Shown piece after piece: positions 1 to 7,290 of a stretch of 64,000 bases of DNA (the first letter of the stretch is position 1; the number at the start of each line of letters is the position of its first letter). The notes beneath the pieces are model-generated. The model was not told the origin of the DNA, did not search any database, and saw only the letters and a list, made by a program, of their open reading frames with translations. The stretch spans positions 755,734 to 819,733 of the forward strand of contig NZ_BMDV01000002.1 of NCBI RefSeq assembly GCF_014636095.1, written 5' to 3'. The DNA comes from Acinetobacter modestus. Its GTDB lineage: Bacteria; Pseudomonadota; Gammaproteobacteria; Pseudomonadales; Moraxellaceae. The translations under genes and the position numbers were made by a program.

Positions 1-81
1 GGTGAAGATATTGTGCTACGTCAAACAGCATTAAATACTTCATGTACTTTGGTATTGTTATCACCTGTCGCTGGAGGATGA
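1..81 (+). CDS. moaD: MoaD, molybdopterin synthase sulfur-carrier subunit (3' end only)
   Basis: The window opens in frame inside a gene whose last 26 codons end in Val-Ala-Gly-Gly-stop. A terminal Gly-Gly is the hallmark of MoaD and other ubiquitin-fold sulfur carriers, where it is adenylated and then thiocarboxylated. The stop codon (79-81) lies one base before the moaE start, so the two subunits of molybdopterin synthase are translationally linked. Only the C-terminal part is visible. The call rests on the Gly-Gly end and on the moaE neighbour. Confidence 0.85.
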   Translation, partial: GEDIVLRQTALNTSCTLVLLSPVAGG

Positions 82-82
82 A

Positions 83-604
83 ATGCGCGAATTTTCAAGA
101 GTTCAAGATCAGGCTTTAAGCTTAGATAGTTTTGATCCTATACAATCATTTCCTGAATGTGGTGGTATTGATATTTTTATTGGAACTGTACGTAATCATC
201 ATGAAGGTAAAGCAGTTAAAGCTTTAAAATATACCTCGTATACACCTGTTGCTGAAAAAATGATTCGTGAAATCGAGCAGCAAATCAAAGAGAAGCATCA
301 GGTTTCTTATGTGCGTGTGATGCATCGAATTGGCTATTTGGATGTCAGTGAAACAGCAATCATTGCAATTGCATATGCTGCTCACCGCCGTGAAGCATTT
401 CAAGCCTGTGAAGAAGCCGTTGAACGTGTAAAACATGAAGTACCAATTTGGAAAGAAGAGTTCTTTATGGATGGTACAAGTCAATATGTAGAAGGTTGCT
501 GTATTCGTAAAGATACGGTCGAAACTGATGCTCATGTTCATAAACATGAGCATCACCATCATCACGAACATGAAAATTGTGCGCATGAGCATACACACGA
601 ATAA
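83..604 (+). CDS. moaE: MoaE, molybdopterin synthase catalytic subunit with His-rich tail
   Basis: Large subunit of molybdopterin synthase, which with MoaD inserts two sulfurs into cyclic pyranopterin monophosphate in the cytoplasm. Residues 1-146 are a normal MoaE: TVRNHH near 35-40, and the VKHEVPIWKEE stretch (116-126) carrying the conserved lysines of the active site. The protein is 173 residues, longer than the usual 140-155. The extra length is a tail (149-173) with twelve histidines, one cysteine and several acidic residues. The start is fixed by the moaD stop one base upstream. The tail looks like a metal-binding extension and its role is unknown. Confidence 0.93.
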   Translation: MREFSRVQDQALSLDSFDPIQSFPECGGIDIFIGTVRNHHEGKAVKALKYTSYTPVAEKMIREIEQQIKEKHQVSYVRVMHRIGYLDVSETAIIAIAYAAHRREAFQACEEAVERVKHEVPIWKEEFFMDGTSQYVEGCCIRKDTVETDAHVHKHEHHHHHEHENCAHEHTHE

Positions 605-621
605 AGCGTTAGGAAGTAAAA

Positions 622-1545
622 ATGAAAAATGTTGGGATGAAACCCGAAAGTTATCGTGTTGCAGAGGCACAAGCGATTTTATATGCCCCACCGCATTGCA
701 TTCAGCTACTGCGTGATGGAAATACTGAAAAAGGCGATGCCTTAAAAACAGCTCGTATCGCAGGAATCTTGGCGGCAAAACGCACTGATGAACTGATTCC
801 TCTTTGTCATCCTTTACCGATTTATCGTGCTGATGTTGAATATGATTTACAACATGATCACGTTGTGATTCTGACGACTGTAGAAACCATTGGGCCTACA
901 GGGGTTGAGATGGAAGCCTTGACTGCTGCGAGTTTGGCAGGGTTAACCATTTATGACATGTTGAAGCCGCATTGTGAACCTGATGAATTGTGTTTAGACC
1001 AATGTAAATTGCTTAAGAAAAAAGGAGGTAAGTCACATTTTAAACGGACTCTACGTCAACCTGTTTCAGCGGCAGTGATCGTACTTTCTGATACGGTGGC
1101 AGCAGGACGTAAACCTGATACCGCAGGGAAATCAGTGGTTGAGACCTTAACCGAAGCAGGTTTTGATCCAATTCATTATCAAATTTTGCCAGATGAATCA
1201 GATCAATTGAAAGAATTGGTACTAGAATTGACAAAGTCTTATGCATGTATCATGACCGTTGGTGGTACAGGTATTGGTAAACGAGATATTACGGTTGATA
1301 CACTTGAACCACTTTTAGAACGTAAATTAGATGGTCTGATGGAAGCGGCACGTTCTTTTGGCCAAAAACGCACACCATATGCGGCAATGTCTCGTGGTGT
1401 AGCAGGTTTTATTGATCGTTCCTTAGTGGTAACGCTGCCGGGTAGCCGTGGTGGTGCGAGTGAATCAATGGCAGCTATTCTGCCAGCTCTCGTTCATATT
1501 TTTGATGTTTGCCGAGATTTACCACATCCGGGAGGATATGAATAA
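622..1545 (+). CDS. moaCB: MoaC-MoaB bifunctional molybdenum cofactor biosynthesis protein
   Basis: Residues 1 to about 150 match MoaC, cyclic pyranopterin monophosphate synthase: LIPLCHPLP motif near 53-61, the VETIGPTGVEMEALTA stretch, and YDMLK. Residues from about 165 to 307 match MoaB/MogA, the molybdopterin adenylyltransferase fold: VGGTGIGKRD and LPGSRGGASES. It therefore combines an early and a late step of molybdopterin cofactor synthesis in one 307-residue chain. Similar MoaC/MoaB fusions are known in proteobacteria. It lies 17 bases after moaE, and its stop overlaps the moeA start by one base, so it is in the same operon. Confidence 0.93.
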   Translation: MKNVGMKPESYRVAEAQAILYAPPHCIQLLRDGNTEKGDALKTARIAGILAAKRTDELIPLCHPLPIYRADVEYDLQHDHVVILTTVETIGPTGVEMEALTAASLAGLTIYDMLKPHCEPDELCLDQCKLLKKKGGKSHFKRTLRQPVSAAVIVLSDTVAAGRKPDTAGKSVVETLTEAGFDPIHYQILPDESDQLKELVLELTKSYACIMTVGGTGIGKRDITVDTLEPLLERKLDGLMEAARSFGQKRTPYAAMSRGVAGFIDRSLVVTLPGSRGGASESMAAILPALVHIFDVCRDLPHPGGYE

Positions 1546-2771
1546 TGTCTGGATGTGGTGCTGAAAAGGGTTTAATCAGTATTGATGAGGCACTTGAACT
1601 CATTCGAACTCAGCCCAAAATATTGACGACTGAGGTATTGGCTTTAGCCCAAGGTTTGAATCGTTATCTCGCTAAAGCAATCTATTCCGAGGTCAATCTA
1701 CCTAGCTTTTCTCAAAGTGCGGTAGATGGTTATGCGATTAATAGTTCACTTACACAGCTTCAAGATGTTTGTTTTGATGTAATTGGTGAGATTAAAGCGG
1801 GTAGTAAACTCGAATATCAATTGCTTGATGGGCAAGCCATTCGTATTTTTACAGGTGGCAAAATTCCTGAAGGCACCACACATGTTGCTCGACAAGAAAT
1901 TGTTAAAGTTGAGTCGGAGACAATTCGACTGATTGAACAGCTTAAACCACAGGCTGATATTCGATTTACTGGTGAAGAAGTCAAACAAGGTCAACAGCTT
2001 GCGGACGTTGGTCAGAATATCAATATCGGTGCACTTGCTGCTTTAAGTATGGCAGGTGTGCAAACTGTCGAGGTATTTCAACAGCCTAAGGTTGCTGTGG
2101 TTATTACTGGTGATGAGGTTGCTGAGCAACCTGAAGATCTACACATTGGTAAAGTTTTTGATGCCAATGGGCCGTTACTGAAGGCTTGGTTCAAAGCTTA
2201 TGGTATGGATGTCGAGATTCTACATATTGCAGATGCGGCTGAACAAGTCACAGCATGTTTCGATCGATTAAAATCTTTATATGACGTCATTATTACCACG
2301 GGTGGTGTCTCTGTGGGTGATTATGACTTCGTTCGTCCATGTGCTTTCCAGACTGGATTTGAACAGATATTTTGGAAAGTTAAACAAAAACCGGGTAAGC
2401 CATTATTTTTTGCAAAATATGAAGATCCTGACCATCATTGTTATTTATTAGGTTTACCGGGTAATCCAGCGGCTGTTTATGTGTGTATGCAGATTTATGG
2501 CAACGCTTTATTGGATACTTTGCAAAATCAACGTGAGCCTATGCAATGGTTTAGTGGAGTACTCACCCATGGACTGAAATCTGATGCACGTGAGCGATTT
2601 TTAAGAATGCATGCTTATTTTGATCAGGGACAGCTCAAGTTACAAAGCCTTGCGAAACAACAATCACATATGTTGAGTAATTTAATGCAGGCCAATTGTT
2701 TAGTACGTATTCCTGCAAATATTCAGTTAGATGCTGGACAAGAGCTTTCAGGTGTTTTTATTCATAGCTAA
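1545..2771 (+). CDS. moeA: MoeA, molybdopterin molybdenumtransferase
   Basis: Inserts molybdate into adenylated molybdopterin, the last general step of cofactor assembly. The 408-residue length is typical. Visible motifs are SAVDGYA near 58-64 in the N-terminal domain, TGDEV and DANG in the MogA-like domain, TTGGVSVGDYD, and the PGKPLFF...GLPGNPAA stretch. The ATG overlaps the moaCB stop (TAATG), which fixes the start and indicates translational coupling. No terminator is obvious in the 170 bases downstream. Confidence 0.93.
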   Translation: MSGCGAEKGLISIDEALELIRTQPKILTTEVLALAQGLNRYLAKAIYSEVNLPSFSQSAVDGYAINSSLTQLQDVCFDVIGEIKAGSKLEYQLLDGQAIRIFTGGKIPEGTTHVARQEIVKVESETIRLIEQLKPQADIRFTGEEVKQGQQLADVGQNINIGALAALSMAGVQTVEVFQQPKVAVVITGDEVAEQPEDLHIGKVFDANGPLLKAWFKAYGMDVEILHIADAAEQVTACFDRLKSLYDVIITTGGVSVGDYDFVRPCAFQTGFEQIFWKVKQKPGKPLFFAKYEDPDHHCYLLGLPGNPAAVYVCMQIYGNALLDTLQNQREPMQWFSGVLTHGLKSDARERFLRMHAYFDQGQLKLQSLAKQQSHMLSNLMQANCLVRIPANIQLDAGQELSGVFIHS

Positions 2772-2872
2772 GTTATCGAATGAATTTAGATGAAATGATC
2801 TGTTTTTTTGATATTTAACTGAGTACCAATATTGCATCTGATTGATCAGGTGGTTTAGTGTATATTTTATAG

Positions 2873-2889
2873 TGTTTAGTTTCTAAACA
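2873..2889. promoter_or_regulatory. Inverted repeat upstream of HxlR gene, probable operator
   Basis: A perfect 7-base inverted repeat, TGTTTAG-TTT-CTAAACA, lies about 60 bases upstream of the HxlR start and just after an A+T-rich stretch that could hold the -10. HxlR dimers commonly autoregulate through short palindromes of this kind, so an operator is likely. Binding is inferred. Confidence 0.45.
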
Positions 2890-2950
2890 TGACGGTTCAA
2901 GGCATCGATGAGATGTCTTTAAAGTTCTAAAAAATGATCAGGTGATAATA

Positions 2951-3433
2951 ATGAAATGGGAAGAAATTGGCGATCAGCCATGTTCAGTTGCGAGAACGCT
3001 TTCTGTACTCGGTGATCGTTGGACAATGCTAATTTTACGTAATGCTTTCATGGGAATACGTCGTTTTGATGACTTCCAACGTAGTTTGGGACTGACCCGC
3101 CACGTACTTTCAGAGCGTCTTAAGCGTTTAGTCGAGCATGGTATTTTAACCAAAGTACCTTATGTAGAACGTCAAGAACGATTTGAATACCAACTTACTG
3201 ATAAAGGTTTGGATCTTTATCCTCTTATTTTAGCGATGGTGCAGTGGGCTGATAAGTGGATGGATATGGGACTTGGAAAACCGATTGAGTTTACACACAA
3301 AGGTTGCGGTAAGAAAATGAATCCAAGGGTGGTTTGCTCAGAATGTGATGAACCGTTGAATGTAAAAGATGTCCGTGTATCAGCTGGTCCAGGATATTTT
3401 GCTTTTATTGAACAAAAACAAAAAACTGCATAA
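2951..3433 (+). CDS. HxlR-family winged-helix transcriptional regulator
   Basis: A 160-residue protein with the HxlR signature: CSVARTLSVLGDRWTMLILR, FDDFQRSLGLTRHVLSERLKRL, then a wing ending ...YQLTDKGLDLYP. The extra C-terminal part holds three cysteines (CGKK...VVCSECDEP) that could form a small zinc or thiol-sensing site. The ATG at 2951 is chosen over the in-frame GTG at 2942 because AGGTGA (2940-2945) is a well-spaced ribosome binding site for the ATG and overlaps the GTG. The target is unknown. HxlR proteins usually sense electrophiles or redox stress. Confidence 0.88.
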   Translation: MKWEEIGDQPCSVARTLSVLGDRWTMLILRNAFMGIRRFDDFQRSLGLTRHVLSERLKRLVEHGILTKVPYVERQERFEYQLTDKGLDLYPLILAMVQWADKWMDMGLGKPIEFTHKGCGKKMNPRVVCSECDEPLNVKDVRVSAGPGYFAFIEQKQKTA

Positions 3434-3438
3434 TTTTA

Positions 3439-4833
3439 TCAATGCTGCCGTTCTTGCTCTTGTTGAATAGCATGAGATAGAACGGCAAAAACCTTCGAGT
3501 TGCTGCATTGTGCGACATTAAAACGAATAAAATTCTTAAAATTTTGACTTTGGCTGAATGCATTCCCCGGTGCTAAAATCACACCATTTTCCAAACAAGC
3601 TTGTGCAATAGATGAAATATCTAAATGTCTAGGTAGTTCACACCATAAAAATAATCCTGCTTGTGGCTTAAACCAAGGTGTTATATTTAGTTTTTCTAAT
3701 TGTTTGATGGTTGAATCCATTGCCTTTGCTAAGTTGATTTTCAGTTCTTCTAAATACTTACGATAATTCCCATCCGTTAATGCTGCATACAAAATTTCAG
3801 CAGATAATTGATTACCGCCAAAACTTGTTGCAATCTTGATATCTGTTAAATCCTCAATCCATTCTGGTTTAGTGGCAATATAGCCTGTACGGACTGAACC
3901 TGATAGGGTCTTAGAAAAACTCCCAATATGAATTACTCGTGATAAACCATCAAGTGCGGCAAGTCGTGGAGCAGTGTGTAATTCTAAATCTGCAAAAATA
4001 TCATCTTCAATGACAATCAAATTCGACCGTTCTACCAGTTTGAGAACTTGATAGGCTGTTGCTGCATTTAATACAGCACCTGTTGGATTATGAATTCCGG
4101 AGTTAGTAATGTATAGCCTTGGATTGAAGTCTTGAATAGCAGTTGCAAATGCGGCTAAGTCAGGTCCATTTTTGGTATAGGGAATACCAATGATTTGAAC
4201 TTGATGCACTTTTAGCAGGGCATGGAAGTTAAAATAGCAAGGGTCATCTACCAATACCACATCATTTGGTTTTAAAAAATAACGGCATATCAGATCAATC
4301 GCTTGCGTACCAGAATCAGTCAATAAAATCTGATTTGCAATCCCTTCAATCCCTTTGCTTTGCATTCTACGCGCTAGCAATTCACGTAAGGCAGGAAGCC
4401 CAAGTGGGGTAGAGTAATCCGTCAGAATGTTTGGATTGGTTTTAGAAACTTTACGGATTGCCTTACGAATATGCTCATGTGGCATCCACTCATTGGGTAG
4501 CCAGCCACAGCCAGGCTTTAGTACATCTGATTTTGCTTCCAAAGCTTGTCTTGATATCCACAAAGGGTCAATATTTCGATCGATTTTAGGGTGAATTTCA
4601 GAAATCGAGAGAGGTACAAGTGGCCCAGCTACAAAGAAGCCAGAACCTGTTTTTGCTTCAATTATACCTTTTGCCACAAGACGTTCGTAACCTTCGACAA
4701 TGGTTGAAATAGATAAGTTTAATTGTCTCGCTAACGCACGAACGGAAGGTAGTCGAGAACCAGGCATTAATGAACGATTGTTGATTTGTTGATTAATGTG
4801 CTGTATGACTAAATCAATTTTTGTTATTTTCAT
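3439..4833 (-). CDS. MocR/PdxR-type regulator (GntR HTH + aminotransferase domain)
   Basis: A 464-residue chimera. Residues 1-70 form a GntR-type winged helix (RLPSVRALARQLNLSISTI), and residues from about 90 form a fold-type I aminotransferase domain with the PLP lysine at about 308 (GSFSKTL) and HNPTG at 248-252. MocR proteins sense PLP or its adducts and usually control a divergent gene, here the EamA transporter. The ATG at 4833 is preferred because upstream in-frame codons (to 4935) encode an atypical, non-conserved stretch that would cover the intergenic promoter region. The exact ligand cannot be told. Confidence 0.88.
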   Translation of the reverse strand: MKITKIDLVIQHINQQINNRSLMPGSRLPSVRALARQLNLSISTIVEGYERLVAKGIIEAKTGSGFFVAGPLVPLSISEIHPKIDRNIDPLWISRQALEAKSDVLKPGCGWLPNEWMPHEHIRKAIRKVSKTNPNILTDYSTPLGLPALRELLARRMQSKGIEGIANQILLTDSGTQAIDLICRYFLKPNDVVLVDDPCYFNFHALLKVHQVQIIGIPYTKNGPDLAAFATAIQDFNPRLYITNSGIHNPTGAVLNAATAYQVLKLVERSNLIVIEDDIFADLELHTAPRLAALDGLSRVIHIGSFSKTLSGSVRTGYIATKPEWIEDLTDIKIATSFGGNQLSAEILYAALTDGNYRKYLEELKINLAKAMDSTIKQLEKLNITPWFKPQAGLFLWCELPRHLDISSIAQACLENGVILAPGNAFSQSQNFKNFIRFNVAQCSNSKVFAVLSHAIQQEQERQH

Positions 4834-4850
4834 ATCATTTATTCGCACTG

Positions 4851-4894
4851 TGTTGGTAAAAATACCAATACAGTTATTTGAAATTGTACTGTAT
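4851..4894. promoter_or_regulatory. MocR operator-like repeats and probable eamA promoter
   Basis: Two inverted repeats lie between the divergent genes: TTGGTA-AAAA-TACCAA (4853-4868), and ATACAGT-N13-ACTGTAT (4868-4894). The second overlaps a good -35, TTGTAC (4884-4889). That is followed 17 bases later by TATAAC (4907-4912), which fits a plus-strand promoter for the EamA gene. The arrangement suggests direct control by the MocR protein. Confidence 0.5.
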
Positions 4895-4929
4895 TGTATG
4901 TGGGAATATAACATATTACAGATTAAATT

Positions 4930-4947
4930 CTCCAAATAGATTTGGAG
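4930..4947 (+). promoter_or_regulatory. Perfect palindrome covering the eamA ribosome binding site
   Basis: CTCCAAAT-AG-ATTTGGAG is a perfect 8-base inverted repeat whose right arm ends in GGAG, the Shine-Dalgarno sequence of the ATG at 4955. In RNA it could hide the ribosome binding site. In DNA it could be an operator. Neither is proven. Confidence 0.45.
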
Positions 4948-4954
4948 AAAAGAA

Positions 4955-5818
4955 ATGAAAGTTGCGAATCAGGGTTGGATAAATGGACTGATCGGCGTGA
5001 TTATTTTTGCAGGTTCTTTGCCAGCAACACGTGTCGCTGTTATGGATTTCAGTCCTACTTTTTTAACTGCTGCTCGGGCTGCAATTGCGGGATTATTAGG
5101 TTTATTCTTACTTTTGCTGTTAAAACAACAGTTTCCTGCTAAAAGGGATTGGCTTGCATTATTTTATGTGGCAATCGGCGTGGTGATAGGATTTCCGTTA
5201 TTTACTGCGCTCGCTTTGCAATATGTGAGTGCTGCACATACGATTGTTTTTGTTGGTTTACTTCCTTTATCGACTGCTATTTTTGGTGTATTACGGGGTG
5301 GAGAAAGGCCAAATGTAAATTTTTGGTTATTTGCAGTTTTAGGTGCTTTGATCGTTTTTATTTACATGATCATTCAAAGTGGTACATGGCGATTTGGCTA
5401 TGGCGATATTTTTATGTTACTTGCGATCTTACTATGTGGCTTCGGTTATGCTGAGGGAGGAAAATTATCAAAACACTTAGGAGGGTGGCAGGTTATTTGT
5501 TGGGCGCTGTTAATAACTTTGCCAGTTATGTTGTTGATTTCATATCTCTACATGCCTGCGGACTTCGCGCAGATTTCAAATGCTGCGAAATTGGGGTTAG
5601 CTTATGTTTCTCTATTTAGCATGTTGATAGGTTTCTTTTTTTGGTACAAAGGCTTAGCACAAGGAGGTATCGCAACAGTAGGACAATTACAATTATTACA
5701 ACCCATATTTGGACTAATGATTGCAGCTGTTTTGCTTCACGAGCAAGTAAGTGTTGCGATGTTTGCCGTTACCATCGCTGTGATAGCCTGTGTTGCATGC
5801 GCTAAAAAATTTGCATAA
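4955..5818 (+). CDS. EamA-family (drug/metabolite transporter) exporter
   Basis: A 287-residue inner-membrane protein with about ten hydrophobic segments in two EamA repeats. The first holds AGSLPATRVAVMDFSPTFLTAARA and the second ends with the typical LLQPIFGLMIAAVLLHE stretch before a last helix. DMT-superfamily members of this size usually export amino acids, vitamins or metabolites. Divergent pairing with a PLP-binding MocR regulator hints at an amine, amino acid or B6-related substrate, which is inference. GGAG lies 7 bases before the ATG. Confidence 0.87.
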   Translation: MKVANQGWINGLIGVIIFAGSLPATRVAVMDFSPTFLTAARAAIAGLLGLFLLLLLKQQFPAKRDWLALFYVAIGVVIGFPLFTALALQYVSAAHTIVFVGLLPLSTAIFGVLRGGERPNVNFWLFAVLGALIVFIYMIIQSGTWRFGYGDIFMLLAILLCGFGYAEGGKLSKHLGGWQVICWALLITLPVMLLISYLYMPADFAQISNAAKLGLAYVSLFSMLIGFFFWYKGLAQGGIATVGQLQLLQPIFGLMIAAVLLHEQVSVAMFAVTIAVIACVACAKKFA

Positions 5819-5828
5819 TTTATAGCAG

Positions 5829-6140
5829 TTATAAACAATTGGCAGGTTTGGGAACACCAGCTAAACGACTTAGATGACGCGCTACTAAACCTGTGTTAAA
5901 TCTTTGCTGTAATTCAGCATTATTGATTTCAGCACTAACCGTCTTCATCAAAAATTTAATCAGTGGACGAGTTGCTGGGGAATGCCCAAATTGTTGATAA
6001 AATTGACGTACGGCGTGGAGAATTTCGAAATGCCAAGCAGTCAGTTCTAGATCAAGTGATTGAGCAAGTTGCTGGGCAACTTCAGTATTCCAAATTGTAT
6101 AATCGACCAAATGACCGTCTTGATCTAACTCTAATTGCAT
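5829..6140 (-). CDS. tusE: TusE/DsrC-family sulfur relay protein
   Basis: Accepts persulfide sulfur from TusBCD and passes it to MnmA for 2-thiolation of the wobble uridine of tRNA. The 103-residue chain carries the family's invariant C-terminal end, GVPKPANCL, with the active cysteine as penultimate residue (Cys102). Only this cysteine, not the second one of dissimilatory DsrC, is present, so a TusE role fits. It is last in the minus-strand tusDCBE cluster, 27 bases after tusB. Confidence 0.92.
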   Translation of the reverse strand: MQLELDQDGHLVDYTIWNTEVAQQLAQSLDLELTAWHFEILHAVRQFYQQFGHSPATRPLIKFLMKTVSAEINNAELQQRFNTGLVARHLSRLAGVPKPANCL

Positions 6141-6167
6141 GAAATAACCTAATTAACTAAAGATAAT

Positions 6168-6452
6168 TTATTTTAAAGAAATACAGCGTTTGAATTGCAG
6201 AACTAAATCAGCAAATTCAGCGAATTCTATAATTTTGACCTCAGATTTGATTTCATCTCTAAGTAAGCTTTGCTCATTACTTAAGCAATAAAGATTTGGA
6301 TAAAGATCTAAAATCTTTTTAGTTAGCAGTAAAAGCCCATCTCCCATGACTACAATCGTATCATTCACATGTGCCATTTGAGCTAACTCAATCCAGATTT
6401 TATCTGTGTTGTAGTAAGGGGATTGAATCAAAAATAAAGTTGAATTTTCCAT
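6168..6452 (-). CDS. tusB: TusB-like sulfur relay subunit
   Basis: Small DsrH/TusB-type protein (94 residues from the ATG at 6452; a TTG at 6470 would add six). The N-terminal strand LFLIQSPYY and the GDGLLLL segment resemble the DsrEFH fold. Identification relies strongly on its place between tusC and tusE. It has cysteines in LYCLS and in the C-terminal RCISLK. TusB joins TusC and TusD in the hexameric complex that relays sulfur. The ATG start begins 12 bases after the end of tusC. Confidence 0.78.
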   Translation of the reverse strand: MENSTLFLIQSPYYNTDKIWIELAQMAHVNDTIVVMGDGLLLLTKKILDLYPNLYCLSNEQSLLRDEIKSEVKIIEFAEFADLVLQFKRCISLK

Positions 6453-6463
6453 GTTTCTGAGCT

Positions 6464-6814
6464 CTACCAATACAAAATATGATCGAAAGATTGAATAAAT
6501 TCAGGCTGAATCTCAACAAACTCGATTTCTTGATCACTATCTTGCGCAATCGCCAAGTGTTGATTTTTAGTTTCAACTAAAATCGGGGTTAGATCATAGA
6601 ACTCAAAACTGTCCACCATATTGGCAGCAATTTTAAAAGCTTGTTTGAATTGATCGAACTCTAATTTATTGTTCAATAAGCTTAGTGCAGCATCTTTTAA
6701 TAATACTTTGACAGAAATACCAAAGGTTGCTAAAACCATAGTTGCAGACACGCTTTCGTTGATCTGCAAACTAGTTAAATTGGATTGCGTTAGGATGACG
6801 AGTACAGATTTCAC
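6464..6814 (-). CDS. tusC: TusC-like sulfur relay subunit
   Basis: A 116-residue DsrF/TusC-type protein, cytoplasmic. The N-terminal MKSVLVILTQSNLTSLQINESV followed by ATFGISVKVLLKDAAL is the expected DsrE-like alternating fold. TusC has no catalytic cysteine in E. coli, and this protein likewise has none. It lies 43 bases after tusD and is followed by tusB, the standard gene order. Confidence 0.85.
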   Translation of the reverse strand: MKSVLVILTQSNLTSLQINESVSATMVLATFGISVKVLLKDAALSLLNNKLEFDQFKQAFKIAANMVDSFEFYDLTPILVETKNQHLAIAQDSDQEIEFVEIQPEFIQSFDHILYW

Positions 6815-6857
6815 ACAATTTACCTTTTAAAAGCAACACTCTATTAATGAACTTAAA

Positions 6858-7226
6858 CTAAAATTGAATTAAACGAGAACAGCTTTGCACAGCATCAGCT
6901 AGCTCTCCAAGCCCAACTAGCTCAAAACCTTGTGCTAAGTTGTGTTGTTGAAGTGAATGACGTTGGGCATTGCTTGCATCAGTGATTCCCCGAGCAAGGG
7001 CAGCACTGACACAGACAGGGAGTCGAATGCCAAGCTTTTGCCATTCTTGTTTTAGATTGCGTTGATCATCAGGAAACCACTGTAAATCATTCGCAACCTG
7101 AACACCATCTTGGTAAAAGAAGACACGAAAATCTTCGGACTTATTTCCTAATGCTTGAGCTAAACCAAAAGCATGCCAAGCCATAATTGAAGTAGGTGCA
7201 GAAGTTATTAACAGTAGTGTACTCAT
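6858..7226 (-). CDS. tusD: TusD-like sulfur relay subunit
   Basis: A 122-residue DsrE/TusD protein, first gene of the tus operon. It shows LLLITSAPTS at the N-terminus, HAFGLAQAL, VFFYQDGV, and the active-site cysteine in LPVCVSAALARG (Cys72), which accepts sulfur from TusA. The ATG at 7226 is chosen because the family starts with a short strand just like MSTLLLITSA. The upstream in-frame codons run through the divergent epimerase gene. Confidence 0.9.
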   Translation of the reverse strand: MSTLLLITSAPTSIMAWHAFGLAQALGNKSEDFRVFFYQDGVQVANDLQWFPDDQRNLKQEWQKLGIRLPVCVSAALARGITDASNAQRHSLQQHNLAQGFELVGLGELADAVQSCSRLIQF

Positions 7227-7290
7227 TGAACATTCACTATGGTCATGTAAGCAAAATGATGGACAGATTAAAAAAGAAGGTAAGTATACA

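Noticed and set aside
224-778. Long minus-strand frame opposite moaE/moaCB.
   Set aside because: It is the complement of the His-rich tail region and of conserved moa sequence. Its Met/Phe-rich translation has no coding look.
4942-5454. Plus-strand frames overlapping the EamA gene in another phase.
   Set aside because: They are shifted readings of the transporter sequence, rich in Cys and aromatic residues, and lack starts with ribosome binding sites.
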